NCBI RefSeq assembly: GCF_003859805.1
Contig: NZ_RQZG01000020.1
Location: forward strand, 1-54,674
Source: Arachnia propionica
Lineage (GTDB): Bacteria > Actinomycetota > Actinomycetes > Propionibacteriales > Propionibacteriaceae
Direction: 5' to 3'
DNA: 54,674 nucleotides
Shown here piece after piece: positions 43,918-52,152 of the stretch. Below the pieces are notes generated by a model. It was not told where the DNA came from. It ran no database searches and saw only the letters and a list, made by a program, of their open reading frames with translations. Both the position numbers and the translations under genes were made by a program. Position 1 is the stretch's first letter. Each line of letters starts with the position of its first letter.

Positions 43918-44396
43918 CGACAGTGTTGTGTCCCGGATCCTTCGATCCCATCACCAACGGCCACCTCGACATCATCATCAGGGCACGGGACCTCTTCGGT
44001 GAGGTGCTCGTCGGCGTGGGACGCAACAGCCTCAAGTCGAACTACCTGTTCGGTGAGCAGCGGTTGGATCTGGTGCGCCAGGCCACGGCCCATCTGGACG
44101 GGGTCAGGGCGGAGACGATGGAGGGGCTGCTCGTCGACTTCGCACACCAGCGCGGCATCACGACGGTGGTCAAGGGGCTGAGGTTCGGGGCCGATTTCGA
44201 CTTCGAACTCCAGCTCGCCCACATGAACCACTCCCTGACCGGGTTGGAGACCGTCCTGCTGCCGGCTGCTGCGGGCAACGTGACACTCTCCAGCACCATC
44301 ATCAGGGAGGTCCTGAAACTCGGTGGGGATGTCTCCTCCTACGTACCGCCCTGTGTGGTCGACGCTGCACGCCAGATTGACAATCAGAATCAATAG
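43914..44396 (+). CDS. coaD: Phosphopantetheine adenylyltransferase CoaD
   Basis: CoaD transfers AMP to 4'-phosphopantetheine in coenzyme A synthesis. The 160-residue protein has the TxGH-type motif GSFDPITNGHLD (residues 8-19) and the C-terminal LSSTIIRE (ISSTxxR motif). KGLRFGADFDFELQLAHMN is typical. The length fits the family. Confidence 0.95.
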   Translation: MTTVLCPGSFDPITNGHLDIIIRARDLFGEVLVGVGRNSLKSNYLFGEQRLDLVRQATAHLDGVRAETMEGLLVDFAHQRGITTVVKGLRFGADFDFELQLAHMNHSLTGLETVLLPAAAGNVTLSSTIIREVLKLGGDVSSYVPPCVVDAARQIDNQNQ

Positions 44397-44508
44397 GGAC
44401 AGGCTTGGTTGGTTGGACGGGGTGGGTTTTGATGATTCCATCCGCTCTGGGTAAAGTTGCACCTTGGTCATGACGAAGTCATGGTCGGTCGACGAAGGGA
44501 ATCCAGCC

Positions 44509-45057
44509 ATGAGCTCCTCGCCTCGTCACCCAGACCGCCGTTCCCCGTACGTCTTCGACGTGCTGGAACTGGGACGGCGTCCGGGTGCCCTGAAGGAGAT
44601 CCGGGAGACGGTCCCTGCTCCGGCCGAGCTCGGCTACGACATGATCTCGGTGCCACAGGACTCCGATGTCGATCTCGCTCTCCGACTGGAGGCGGTCGTC
44701 GAAGGGGTGCTGGTGACGGGGACGGCGCACGCGGAGGTCCGTGGCGAGTGTTCACGTTGCCTGGAGCCGATCGAAGGGGACCAGTCCTTCGAGCTGCAGG
44801 AACTCTACTTCTACCCCGGCAACGAGGTGGACGAGGAGGAGAGTCTCGTGGTCGACGAGACGATCGACCTCGAGGAGGCCCTGCGGGATGCTGTGGTGCT
44901 GGAGTTGCCGTTCTCACCGCTGTGCGACCCCGACTGTCCGGGCCTGTGCCAGGACTGCGGGTTCAATCTCAACGAGGACCCCGATCACGGACATGCCGAC
45001 AAGGTGGATCCGCGATGGGGGAAACTCGCCCAGCTGGATCTCGGCAGCGACACCTGA
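44509..45057 (+). CDS. DUF177 (YceD-like) 23S rRNA-accumulation protein
   Basis: The 182-residue protein has four cysteines in two CxxC-type pairs: GECSRCLEPI and DPDCPGLCQDCGFN, probably binding zinc, and the pattern LELGRRPGALKEI of the actinobacterial DUF177 family. It is usually next to rpmF, as here, and is implicated in ribosome assembly. ATG 44509 is preferred, with AAGGGA about 9 nt upstream; a possible -10, TAAAGT (44452-44457), would give a 50-nt leader. ATG 44470 is an alternative. Confidence 0.88.
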   Translation: MSSSPRHPDRRSPYVFDVLELGRRPGALKEIRETVPAPAELGYDMISVPQDSDVDLALRLEAVVEGVLVTGTAHAEVRGECSRCLEPIEGDQSFELQELYFYPGNEVDEEESLVVDETIDLEEALRDAVVLELPFSPLCDPDCPGLCQDCGFNLNEDPDHGHADKVDPRWGKLAQLDLGSDT

Positions 45058-45081
45058 CCGTATTCGTTCGAGGAGAAGATC

Positions 45082-45273
45082 GTGGCCGTTCCGAAGCGCA
45101 AGATGTCGCGCAGCAACACCCGTTCGCGCCGTGCGCAGTGGAAGACTTCCGTCGTCCCCACCGTCACCTGCGTGAACCCCGCCTGCCGTGAGCAGCACCT
45201 GTCCCACACCGCCTGCCCGTCCTGTGGCCAGTACGGTGCCAAGGGTGCCCGTCGTCAGGTCACCCAGGCCTGA
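45082..45273 (+). CDS. rpmF: 50S ribosomal protein L32
   Basis: This 63-residue L32 starts at GTG 45082 (MAVPKRKMSRSNTRSRRAQWK) and carries a zinc motif with cysteines in TCVNPACREQH and CPSCGQYG. GAGGAG precedes it. The rnc coding region overlaps its stop. Confidence 0.96.
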   Translation: MAVPKRKMSRSNTRSRRAQWKTSVVPTVTCVNPACREQHLSHTACPSCGQYGAKGARRQVTQA

Positions 45274-45953
45274 GCAGGCTCGCTGACATCCTCGAGGAGC
45301 TGGGCGTCCCCATGGACACCCAGCTTTTCGAGCTTGCCTTCACCCACCGGAGCTTCGCCTTCGAGAACGGCCGGATCCCCAGCAACGAGAGGCTGGAGTT
45401 CCTCGGTGACGCGGTGCTGCAGATCGTGGTCACCGAGCACATCTTCACGAGTTTCCCGGAGCTCGCAGAGGGACAGCTGGCGAAGCTGCGCGCCTCCGTG
45501 GTCAGTGCCCATGCCCTGGCGGAGGTGGCGCGTGAGCTGGGGCTTGGCCCACTCATCCGGTTGGGTCAGGGGGAGATCCTGACCGGCGGCTCTGACAAGA
45601 GCTCCATCCTCGCCGACACGATGGAGGCCGTCATCGGTGCGGTCCACCTGAGTGCCGGGGCCCAGACCTCCGCCCGTTTCGTCCACGTCATCCTGGACGA
45701 GCGCATCGCCTCCCGGGAGCACGAGGGGCACTACACCGACTTCAAGACCGCGCTCCAGGAACACTGCGCCAGGCAGGGCTTCGAGCCTCCCCGCTACGAC
45801 GTCACGGCTGTCGGCCCGGACCACCAGCGTGTGTTCACCGCCGTCGTCGTGATCGACGGTCGGCCTGCCGGGGAGGGTGAGGCCAGCAGCAAGAAACGGG
45901 CTGAACAGATCGCTGCCCAGCAGGCGTGGCGGGAGCTCGGTGCCGATGCCTGA
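45270..45953 (+). CDS. rnc: Ribonuclease III, probably starting at CTG
   Basis: RNase III cleaves double-stranded RNA in rRNA processing. The protein has the catalytic signature NERLEFLGDAVLQ, the downstream metal-binding DTMEAVIGAVHL and a C-terminal dsRNA-binding domain (HYTDFKTALQEHCARQG to SSKKRAEQIAAQ). The first ATG in frame (45312) would remove the conserved N-terminal helix (LADILEELGVP), which is present upstream in the same frame, and no ATG, GTG or TTG precedes it. A CTG at 45270 overlaps the rpmF stop as CTGA, the same 4-nt geometry used elsewhere here. I give 227 residues from CTG; 213 from ATG is the fallback. Confidence 0.85.
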   Translation: MSRLADILEELGVPMDTQLFELAFTHRSFAFENGRIPSNERLEFLGDAVLQIVVTEHIFTSFPELAEGQLAKLRASVVSAHALAEVARELGLGPLIRLGQGEILTGGSDKSSILADTMEAVIGAVHLSAGAQTSARFVHVILDERIASREHEGHYTDFKTALQEHCARQGFEPPRYDVTAVGPDHQRVFTAVVVIDGRPAGEGEASSKKRAEQIAAQQAWRELGADA

Positions 45954-46794
45954 ACTGCCCGAGGTGGAGGTGGTGCGTCGTGGTTTGGAGACCCATCTGC
46001 TGGGCAGACGCATCGAGGCCGTCCACGTGCTCCATGACCGCCCGGTACGCTCCCACCCGGGTGGTGCGGACGGCTTTTCCGCCGCGCTGGTGGGACGCCG
46101 TGTCGATGCGGTCCGGCGTCGGGGCAAGTATCTGTGGTTCGCACTGGGCGATGACGCGGTGATCGCCCATCTGGGGATGAGTGGCCAGTTCCGGGTCAAT
46201 GATCCCGCCGACCCGCACCTGCGTCACACCCGGGTGCTCTTCGGCCTCGACGACGGAACCCAGCTCAGGTTTCTCGACCAGCGGATGTTCGGCGGGTTCG
46301 AGGTGGTCGAGGCAGGTGCCCTGGACCCGGTTCCCCACATCGCCCTCGACCCTTTCGACCCTGACTTCGACCCTGCAGCGGTGGCCCGTCGGTTGCGTGC
46401 GCGACACACCACCGTCAAACGCGCTCTGCTGGACCAGCGGTTGGTCTCCGGGATCGGCAACATCTACGCCGACGAGGCCCTGTGGCGTGCCCGACTGCAC
46501 TTCGAGCACCCGACCGAGGCCCTGTCCCAGCTGCGAGCCCGACAGCTGCTCACCCACGCCGGTGACGTGATGAGGGAGGCCCTGGCTGAGGGAGGTACCT
46601 CCTTCGATGCGCTCTATGTGAACATCAACGGTGAATCCGGGTATTTTGAGAGAGAACTGGATGCATACGGGCGCGAGGACCGACCATGTCGGCGCTGCTC
46701 GACCCCGATGGTCCGACGGAAGTTCACCAACCGGAGCAGCTTCCTGTGCCCGAAGTGCCAGCGGCTGCCACGAGACATCAGGACGAACGCATGA
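45946..46794 (+). CDS. mutM: Formamidopyrimidine-DNA glycosylase MutM (Fpg)
   Basis: MutM removes 8-oxoguanine and ring-opened purines from DNA. The 282-residue enzyme starts MPELPEVEVVRRGLE with the catalytic Pro2 and Glu3, has the H2TH region (SGIGNIYADEALWRARLH) and a C-terminal zinc finger with CRRCSTP and CPKCQ. The GtrA gene overlaps its stop as ATGA. Confidence 0.95.
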   Translation: MPELPEVEVVRRGLETHLLGRRIEAVHVLHDRPVRSHPGGADGFSAALVGRRVDAVRRRGKYLWFALGDDAVIAHLGMSGQFRVNDPADPHLRHTRVLFGLDDGTQLRFLDQRMFGGFEVVEAGALDPVPHIALDPFDPDFDPAAVARRLRARHTTVKRALLDQRLVSGIGNIYADEALWRARLHFEHPTEALSQLRARQLLTHAGDVMREALAEGGTSFDALYVNINGESGYFERELDAYGREDRPCRRCSTPMVRRKFTNRSSFLCPKCQRLPRDIRTNA

Positions 46795-47363
46795 GAAAAC
46801 TGCTGGACCGGCACGGCAACTCCTTGGTCCAGCTCATCCGCTTCGGCGTCGTGGGTGGGGCCGGGGTGTTCGTCAACATGGCTGTGCTCATCCTCGTCGC
46901 GAAGGTCTTTCCCCTGGCCTGGCAGAGCGCTGCGGTGCCCGAGGGTGAGGGGGTCTGGATGGCGATTCCGGCCACCCCGTTCAACATCCGCTGGTACCAC
47001 GTGATGTCGGCGGTGGCATTCCTCGTGGCGAACCTGTTCAACTTCCAGCTCAACCGGTGGTGGACCTTCAAGTCGCACAACTCCGCCACCTGGTTCAAGG
47101 AGTACTGGCCGTTCCTGACCGTGGGGCTGGTCTCGTTGGCGGCGGGGCAGCTCATCATCACGGCCCTGATGCATCCACATTCACCGGTGTCCCTGCCGAC
47201 GGACCTCTTCGATGGCTCCACCGGGCTGCGAAACCGCCACTACTGGGCGAATCTCATCTCCATCGCAGCGACGATCCCCATCTCCTTCCTCGTCAACAAG
47301 TTCTGGACCTTTCGGGCGGTCAGGACGTCGGACAAGGGTGAGGCATGTACCTCAAGCAGCTGA
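46791..47363 (+). CDS. GtrA family membrane protein
   Basis: The 190-residue protein has four hydrophobic segments and the GtrA signature LIRFGVVGGAGVFVNMAVL and NLFNFQLNRWWTF (a basic aromatic motif in the loop), plus FLVNKFWTFR at the end. GtrA proteins are thought to help flip polyprenyl-linked sugars. It sits between mutM and smc, with a 4-nt overlap on the left and a 19-nt overlap with smc on the right. Confidence 0.85.
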   Translation: MRKLLDRHGNSLVQLIRFGVVGGAGVFVNMAVLILVAKVFPLAWQSAAVPEGEGVWMAIPATPFNIRWYHVMSAVAFLVANLFNFQLNRWWTFKSHNSATWFKEYWPFLTVGLVSLAAGQLIITALMHPHSPVSLPTDLFDGSTGLRNRHYWANLISIAATIPISFLVNKFWTFRAVRTSDKGEACTSSS

Positions 47364-50300
47364 CGCTGCGAGGCTTCAAGTCCTTCGCCTCCGCGACGAC
47401 GCTCAACTTCGAGCCGGGGATCACCTGCATCGTCGGCCCCAATGGCTCGGGCAAGTCCAATGTGGTGGATGCCCTGAGCTGGGTGATGGGGGAGCAGGGC
47501 GCGAAGTCGCTGCGTGGCGGGAAGATGGAGGATGTCATCTTCGCGGGCACCGCGAAGCGTGCGCCCTTGGGCCGGGCGGAGGTCCAGCTGACCATCGACA
47601 ACTCCGACGGTGCCCTGCCGATCGAGTACGCGGAGGTGACCATCACCCGGACGATGTTCCGCAGCGGCGGGTCGGAGTACGCGATCAACGGGGCCCCGGC
47701 TCGGCTGTTGGACGTCACGGAGCTGTTGAGCGATTCCGGTATCGGCCGGGAGATGCACGTCATCGTGGGTCAGGGGCAGCTCGATGCCATCCTGCAGGCC
47801 ACGCCTGAGTCCCGGCGTGGTTTCATCGAGGAGGCGGCCGGGGTGCTCAAGCACCGCAAGCGCAAGGAGAAGGCGGAGCGGAAACTGGAGGGGACCCGTG
47901 CCAATCTGGAGCGGCTGCAGGACCTCATCAATGAGTTGCAGCGGCAGCTGGGACCCCTCGGTCGGCAGGCGGAGACGGCTCGCAGGGCTGCGGTGATCCA
48001 GGCGGAGCACAGGGATGCCAAGGCGCGTCTGCTGGCTGACGACCTGCAGCAGGCGGCGCAGGCGATGGCTGAGGCGGAGGCCGATGAGCAGGAGGCCGAG
48101 CAGGCCAGGCTGCGGGCGGAGGCCGAGGTGCAGGCCGCGGGGGCGGCGGAGCAGGAGGCCGAGCGTGTGCTGGCGGAGGCGTCGCGTTCCTTCGACCGCT
48201 GTCAGGAGAGCTGGTACGCGGCGGCTGCGCTGCGGGAGCGGGTCACGGCGACGCTGAGTGTCACAGCGGAGCGGATGCGGCTGGTCGACGCCCAACCGAT
48301 GCTTGACGTCTCGGCCCGAGATCCGGAACAGCTCGAGGCCGAGGCGGCTGAGGTCCGTGAGCGGGAGACGGAACTGGGCGATCAGGCGGTGCAGGCGGCC
48401 GAGCGCCTGCAGGGTGCTTCAGCCGAACGCAGCACCGCGGAGGAGGCGCAGGCCGAGGAGGAGCGTTCCTACGCGGCTGCGCTCAGGGCATTGTCGGATC
48501 GGAGGGAGGGCATGGCCCGGCTGGCCGGGCAGCTGGCCTCGGTCACCTCCCGGTTGGAGGCGAGCCAGGAGGAGCAGGCCCGCCTCGGGGAGCGTCGTGA
48601 GGAGGCGCTGGCCCGGGCACGACGAGCGACGGCTGAGTACCAGGAGGCGGAGCTGCGTCTGTCGGGGCTCGGCAGCAGCGAGAGCGAGCTGGACGCGGCC
48701 CACGAACGGGCGACCGCCGCGGCCCGGGCACAGGCCGAGGAGGTGGCCCACCTGGCGGCGGAGGAGACCCGGCTGGCGCAGGAGCGTGCCGGCGTCGCGG
48801 CCCGGGTGGAGGCACTGCGGATGGCCACCAGCCAGCGTGACGGTTCGGCCGATCTGTTGGAGCACGGAGAGGTGCTGGGACGGCTGGGGGATCTCATCCG
48901 GGTGGAGCCGGGGTGGGAGCAGGCCGTGGCGGCTGCTCTGGGCGCGGGGGCCGAGGCGGTGGTCGCCGAAGGGCTGGATGCGGCCGTGGCTGCGGTACGG
49001 CACCTGGCGGAGCAGGATCTCGGACGTGCCCCGGTGCTGGTGGCCGGTGCCCCTGTCGGGGCCGGGTCTCCGGTGTTGGATCTCATCACCGCCCCTGACC
49101 TGCTGCAGGGCACCTTGGCCGGTTTGCTCGCCGGGGTCGTGGTCGTGGAGGACCTCGATGAGGCACGTCGTGTCGTCGGGACGGACCCGACTGTGGTGGC
49201 GGTGACCCGTGCCGGGGATCGGATGGCCTCCTGGCTGGTGGAGGGCGGTTCGACGTCCCGCCCGTCGTTGCTCGCCCTCAACGCGGAGCTGGAACAGGCT
49301 GAAGGAGAGCTGGTAGGCATCGAGGCCGATGCGGATCGCAACCGGTTCGCCCTGGAGCAGGCCCGGACCCGGCAGCTGGAGCTGGACGCGGAGACGGAGG
49401 CGACGCTGGCGGCCCTGCACGCCTCAGATGCCCAATTGACTGCGGTGGCTGATGCGCTGGCGGCTCACCGGCAGACCCAGGCGAGTGCGGTCAAGGAGGC
49501 GGAGCGGTTGGCCAAGGCCATCGAGGAGGCCCAGGCATCGCAGGTCGGGCTGGAGACCAGGCGTGAGGAGCTGGAGGGCCGTGTGGCGGCGGCCTCGACC
49601 GAGGATCTGGCGGAGCCGGATCCGACGCTCAGGGATGAGTTGGCGGTGCGGGCCCGGTTGGCCCGTCAGGCCGAGATGGAGGCCCGGTTGGCGTTGCGGT
49701 CGTTGGAGGAGCAGGTGAGGGCCTTGGCTGGTCGGGCTGACGGGTTGCTGCGTGCGGCGGCCGCGGAACGGCAGTCCAGGGCGAAGGCGGCTGCGAAGGC
49801 GGAGCAGCTGCGGCGGGAGGCTGCCGTCGCGGAGGCGGTTCACGGGGCGGCGACGAAGCTGGTGCGCCATGCCGAGGTTCTCGTGGAGCGGGCGGGCAGC
49901 GCGAGGCAGCAGGCGGAGCAGGAACGAGGGGATGCGGAGGCCGCGACGACGCTGGCCAGGCAACGTTCGCGGCAGGCCACCACCGTGCTGGAGGAGCTGG
50001 TTCGCGGGGCGCACCGTGACGAGCTCGTGCGGATCGAGCACCGGATGCGTCACGAGCAGTTGGTGGAGCGGGCGATGGCTGAGCTGGGGATGGAGGCGGA
50101 GGTGCTCGTCGCCGAGTTCGGGCCTGAGCTGCCGGTGCCGGTGTTGACCCGCCCGGATGGTTCGGCATTCAGTGAGGACGATGAGGTGCCGGAACCGGTG
50201 CCCTACGTGCGTGCCGAACAGGAGCGACGCCTGCGCCGGGCGGAGCGGGCGCTGACGGCGTTGGGGAAGGTCAACCCGTTGGCGCTGGAGGAGTACGAGG

Positions 50301-50866
50301 CGTTGCGGACCCGGCACGGTTTCCTGGCGGAGCAGCTGCAGGACCTGCACCGTACCCGGGCGGACCTGCTGGCGTTGATCGAGGACGTGGATCGGCGGGT
50401 GCAGGAGGTGTTCGAGGCGGCTTGGCGGGATGTGGAGGCCACCTTCACCCAGGTCTTCGCACGGCTGTTCCCGGGTGGGGAGGGACGCCTGGTGCTCACT
50501 GAGCCGGGGAACTGGTTGGAGACCGGGGTGGATGTCGAGGCCAGGCCTGCGGGCAAACAGGTCAAACGGCTCTCGCTGCTCTCGGGTGGGGAACGTTCGC
50601 TGGTGGCGGTGGCCTTCCTGGTGAGTCTGTTCATCGCCCGTCCCAGTCCCTTCTACATCCTGGACGAGGTGGAGGCGGCTCTCGACGATGCCAACCTCGG
50701 CCGTCTGCTCGGAATCTACGAGGAGCTGCGGGAGAACTCACAGCTGCTGGTCATCACCCATCAGAAACGCACGATGGAGATCGCAGACAGTCTCTACGGG
50801 GTCACGATGCGTGGTGACGGCATCTCCACGGTGGTCAGCCAGCGTCTCGCGGATCGTGCTGAATGA
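47345..50866 (+). CDS. smc: Chromosome segregation protein SMC
   Basis: SMC condenses and segregates the chromosome as part of the SMC-ScpAB complex. The 1173-residue protein has Walker A GPNGSGKSN (residues 32-40), two long coiled-coil arms (about 165-500 and 665-1015, rich in Ala/Glu/Arg heptads), a hinge (about 505-660, GEVLGRLGDLIRVEPGWEQA, then AAALGAGAEAVVAE), and the C-terminal head with LSLLSGGERSLVAVAFLVS (signature) and FYILDEVEAALDD (Walker B). Its start lies inside the gtrA gene, so translation is coupled. ftsY, which often follows smc, is not next to it here. Confidence 0.97.
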   Translation: MYLKQLTLRGFKSFASATTLNFEPGITCIVGPNGSGKSNVVDALSWVMGEQGAKSLRGGKMEDVIFAGTAKRAPLGRAEVQLTIDNSDGALPIEYAEVTITRTMFRSGGSEYAINGAPARLLDVTELLSDSGIGREMHVIVGQGQLDAILQATPESRRGFIEEAAGVLKHRKRKEKAERKLEGTRANLERLQDLINELQRQLGPLGRQAETARRAAVIQAEHRDAKARLLADDLQQAAQAMAEAEADEQEAEQARLRAEAEVQAAGAAEQEAERVLAEASRSFDRCQESWYAAAALRERVTATLSVTAERMRLVDAQPMLDVSARDPEQLEAEAAEVRERETELGDQAVQAAERLQGASAERSTAEEAQAEEERSYAAALRALSDRREGMARLAGQLASVTSRLEASQEEQARLGERREEALARARRATAEYQEAELRLSGLGSSESELDAAHERATAAARAQAEEVAHLAAEETRLAQERAGVAARVEALRMATSQRDGSADLLEHGEVLGRLGDLIRVEPGWEQAVAAALGAGAEAVVAEGLDAAVAAVRHLAEQDLGRAPVLVAGAPVGAGSPVLDLITAPDLLQGTLAGLLAGVVVVEDLDEARRVVGTDPTVVAVTRAGDRMASWLVEGGSTSRPSLLALNAELEQAEGELVGIEADADRNRFALEQARTRQLELDAETEATLAALHASDAQLTAVADALAAHRQTQASAVKEAERLAKAIEEAQASQVGLETRREELEGRVAAASTEDLAEPDPTLRDELAVRARLARQAEMEARLALRSLEEQVRALAGRADGLLRAAAAERQSRAKAAAKAEQLRREAAVAEAVHGAATKLVRHAEVLVERAGSARQQAEQERGDAEAATTLARQRSRQATTVLEELVRGAHRDELVRIEHRMRHEQLVERAMAELGMEAEVLVAEFGPELPVPVLTRPDGSAFSEDDEVPEPVPYVRAEQERRLRRAERALTALGKVNPLALEEYEALRTRHGFLAEQLQDLHRTRADLLALIEDVDRRVQEVFEAAWRDVEATFTQVFARLFPGGEGRLVLTEPGNWLETGVDVEARPAGKQVKRLSLLSGGERSLVAVAFLVSLFIARPSPFYILDEVEAALDDANLGRLLGIYEELRENSQLLVITHQKRTMEIADSLYGVTMRGDGISTVVSQRLADRAE

Positions 50867-51016
50867 TTCACGGTGTGGTGTTCTCAGCACATCACAGGCC
50901 GAAGCACGAGCAACAGCGAGCAGTCCGTGTCGAGACCAAGGGATGAACCCCGAGGAACCCGTGTGGGATCTTGACGATCGGAGGCTTGGGCGCCCCGGTG
51001 TGAGAAGTGCACCCTG

Positions 51017-51029
51017 TTGTCCGGGACAA
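51017..51029. promoter_or_regulatory. Short palindrome between smc and the immunity genes
   Basis: TTGTCCGGGACAA is a 13-bp perfect palindrome with a one-base centre. It lies downstream of both smc and the minus-strand immunity gene (stop at 51064). The rest of the 197-bp gap (50867-51063) shows no gene, no clear terminator and no recognised repeat. Confidence 0.3.
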
Positions 51030-51063
51030 GCCCCCACGAGTGCGATTGAGAGCGGTGCCGGGG

Positions 51064-51543
51064 TCAGAGTCCTCGTTGGCTGAGGTAGCGTTCGACTTCG
51101 GCGTATTCGGGGCTGTAGATGTAGCAGGAGAGAGAGGCTTTCCTTTTTGCGATGTCCACGCGGCACCCTTTGAAGAGGGTCAGCCAAGAAGCTTCATGGC
51201 TATTTTTGTTTCGACTGAGTTTTGGTTTGCCCCATGTTGCTTTTAGGGTATTGACATATCGAGTGAAAAGGTCGTTCAAGAGGAACTCGCGCTCCCGGGA
51301 TTCTTCGTGAAGCACGTCCGATATCCAGAAACTCGCGAGACTCAGTTGTCTGTTTTCCAGGTTGACGCCTAGCGAAGCGATGTTGATTTTGAAGTCGTAG
51401 GGTGTGTTGAAATTCCCTTCTTCGTTTTCGGTCCAGTCGAGGTTGCGGCAGGCTTGTTTGGCCTGTTGCTCGGTGAGGGGCCAGTCCTGGTTGAGCCAGT
51501 ACTGGATGATGTGGATGAGTTCATCCGGCGGAATGGATTTCAA
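51064..51543 (-). CDS. Probable immunity protein, copy 2 (distal)
   Basis: The 159-residue protein starts at TTG 51543 (GGAG 5 nt upstream). A longer frame to 51594 is less likely because the paralogue starts at the homologous TTG. The N-terminal 45 residues (SIPPDELI, WPLTEQQAKQACRNL) and the C-terminal 23 residues (CYIYSPEYAEVERYLSQRGL) almost match the upstream copy, while the middle (about 55-135) has diverged. It is acidic/aromatic and cytosolic, as expected for an immunity protein. The family resembles actinobacterial DUF6301-like proteins only tentatively. Confidence 0.6.
   Translation of the reverse strand: MKSIPPDELIHIIQYWLNQDWPLTEQQAKQACRNLDWTENEEGNFNTPYDFKINIASLGVNLENRQLSLASFWISDVLHEESREREFLLNDLFTRYVNTLKATWGKPKLSRNKNSHEASWLTLFKGCRVDIAKRKASLSCYIYSPEYAEVERYLSQRGL
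51074..51136. repeat. 63-bp exact repeat, copy A
   Basis: This stretch encodes the C-terminal end of the distal immunity protein and is identical to 51669-51731. The offset of 595 bp equals the period of the tandem duplication. A second matched pair (51421-51552 with 52016-52147, about 93% identical) covers the N-terminal ends. Confidence 0.9.
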
Positions 51544-51658
51544 AGCGGCTCCATGTTGTTCAAAACGGTGATCGCGATACTGTTTTCTTCTCATGTCGGA
51601 CTGCTTGCTGCCGCTTGTGGTCCGGTGTGAGTAGCGGTGAGCGCCCTGAGTGATGCTC

Positions 51659-52138
51659 TCAGAGCCCCCGTTGGCTGAGGTAGCGTTCGACTTCGGCGTA
51701 TTCGGGGCTGTAGATGTAGCAGGAGAGAGAGCTCATCGCGTTGGTGAGATCAATTCTGCTTCCGTTGGGGAGGTTTGGCCATGATGCGCGTCGGTAGTCC
51801 TTCATTCGTCGTGTGTTTGGTTTTCCCCATGTTTTCTTGAAGGCTGTGATGAAACTTGTGTACAGGTCGTTCAGTGTGGTGTCGCGTTCTGCAGTCTCCT
51901 CGAGGTCGACGTCGGAAATTCGAAAACTCAGTCGACTCAGTTGATTGGTTTTTCTGTTGACGCCAAGAAGAACGTAGTTGATTTTGAAATCGTAGGGTGT
52001 GTCGAAGTCTCCGTCTTCGTTTTCGGTCCAGCCGAGGTTGCGGCAGGCTTGTTTGGCCTGTTCCTCGGTGAGGGGCCAGTCCTGGTTGATCCAGTACTGT
52101 ACGATCTCGATGAGTTCATCCGGCGGAATGGATTTCAA
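51659..52138 (-). CDS. Probable immunity protein, copy 1 (next to the toxin)
   Basis: This 159-residue protein starts at TTG 52138, with AAGGAG 5 nt upstream, 14 nt after the toxin stop. That position is the usual one for the cognate immunity gene of a polymorphic toxin. Conserved features are WPLTEEQAKQACRNLGW, a DFDTPYDFKIN segment, LSRLSFRISDV and a terminal CYIYSPEYAEVERYLSQRGL. No signal peptide or membrane segment is seen. It should bind and block the toxin's C-terminal domain (inference from position). Confidence 0.65.
   Translation of the reverse strand: MKSIPPDELIEIVQYWINQDWPLTEEQAKQACRNLGWTENEDGDFDTPYDFKINYVLLGVNRKTNQLSRLSFRISDVDLEETAERDTTLNDLYTSFITAFKKTWGKPNTRRMKDYRRASWPNLPNGSRIDLTNAMSSLSCYIYSPEYAEVERYLSQRGL
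51669..51731. repeat. 63-bp exact repeat, copy B
   Basis: This is the exact partner of 51074-51136, in the proximal immunity gene. It shows that the two genes arose by tandem duplication with later homogenisation of the ends. Confidence 0.9.
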
Positions 52139-52152
52139 GGCGGCTCCTTCTG

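Noticed and set aside
50867-51063. An insertion-sequence remnant between smc and the toxin locus
   Set aside because: No transposase fragment, terminal repeats or target duplication is visible; only a short 13-bp palindrome.
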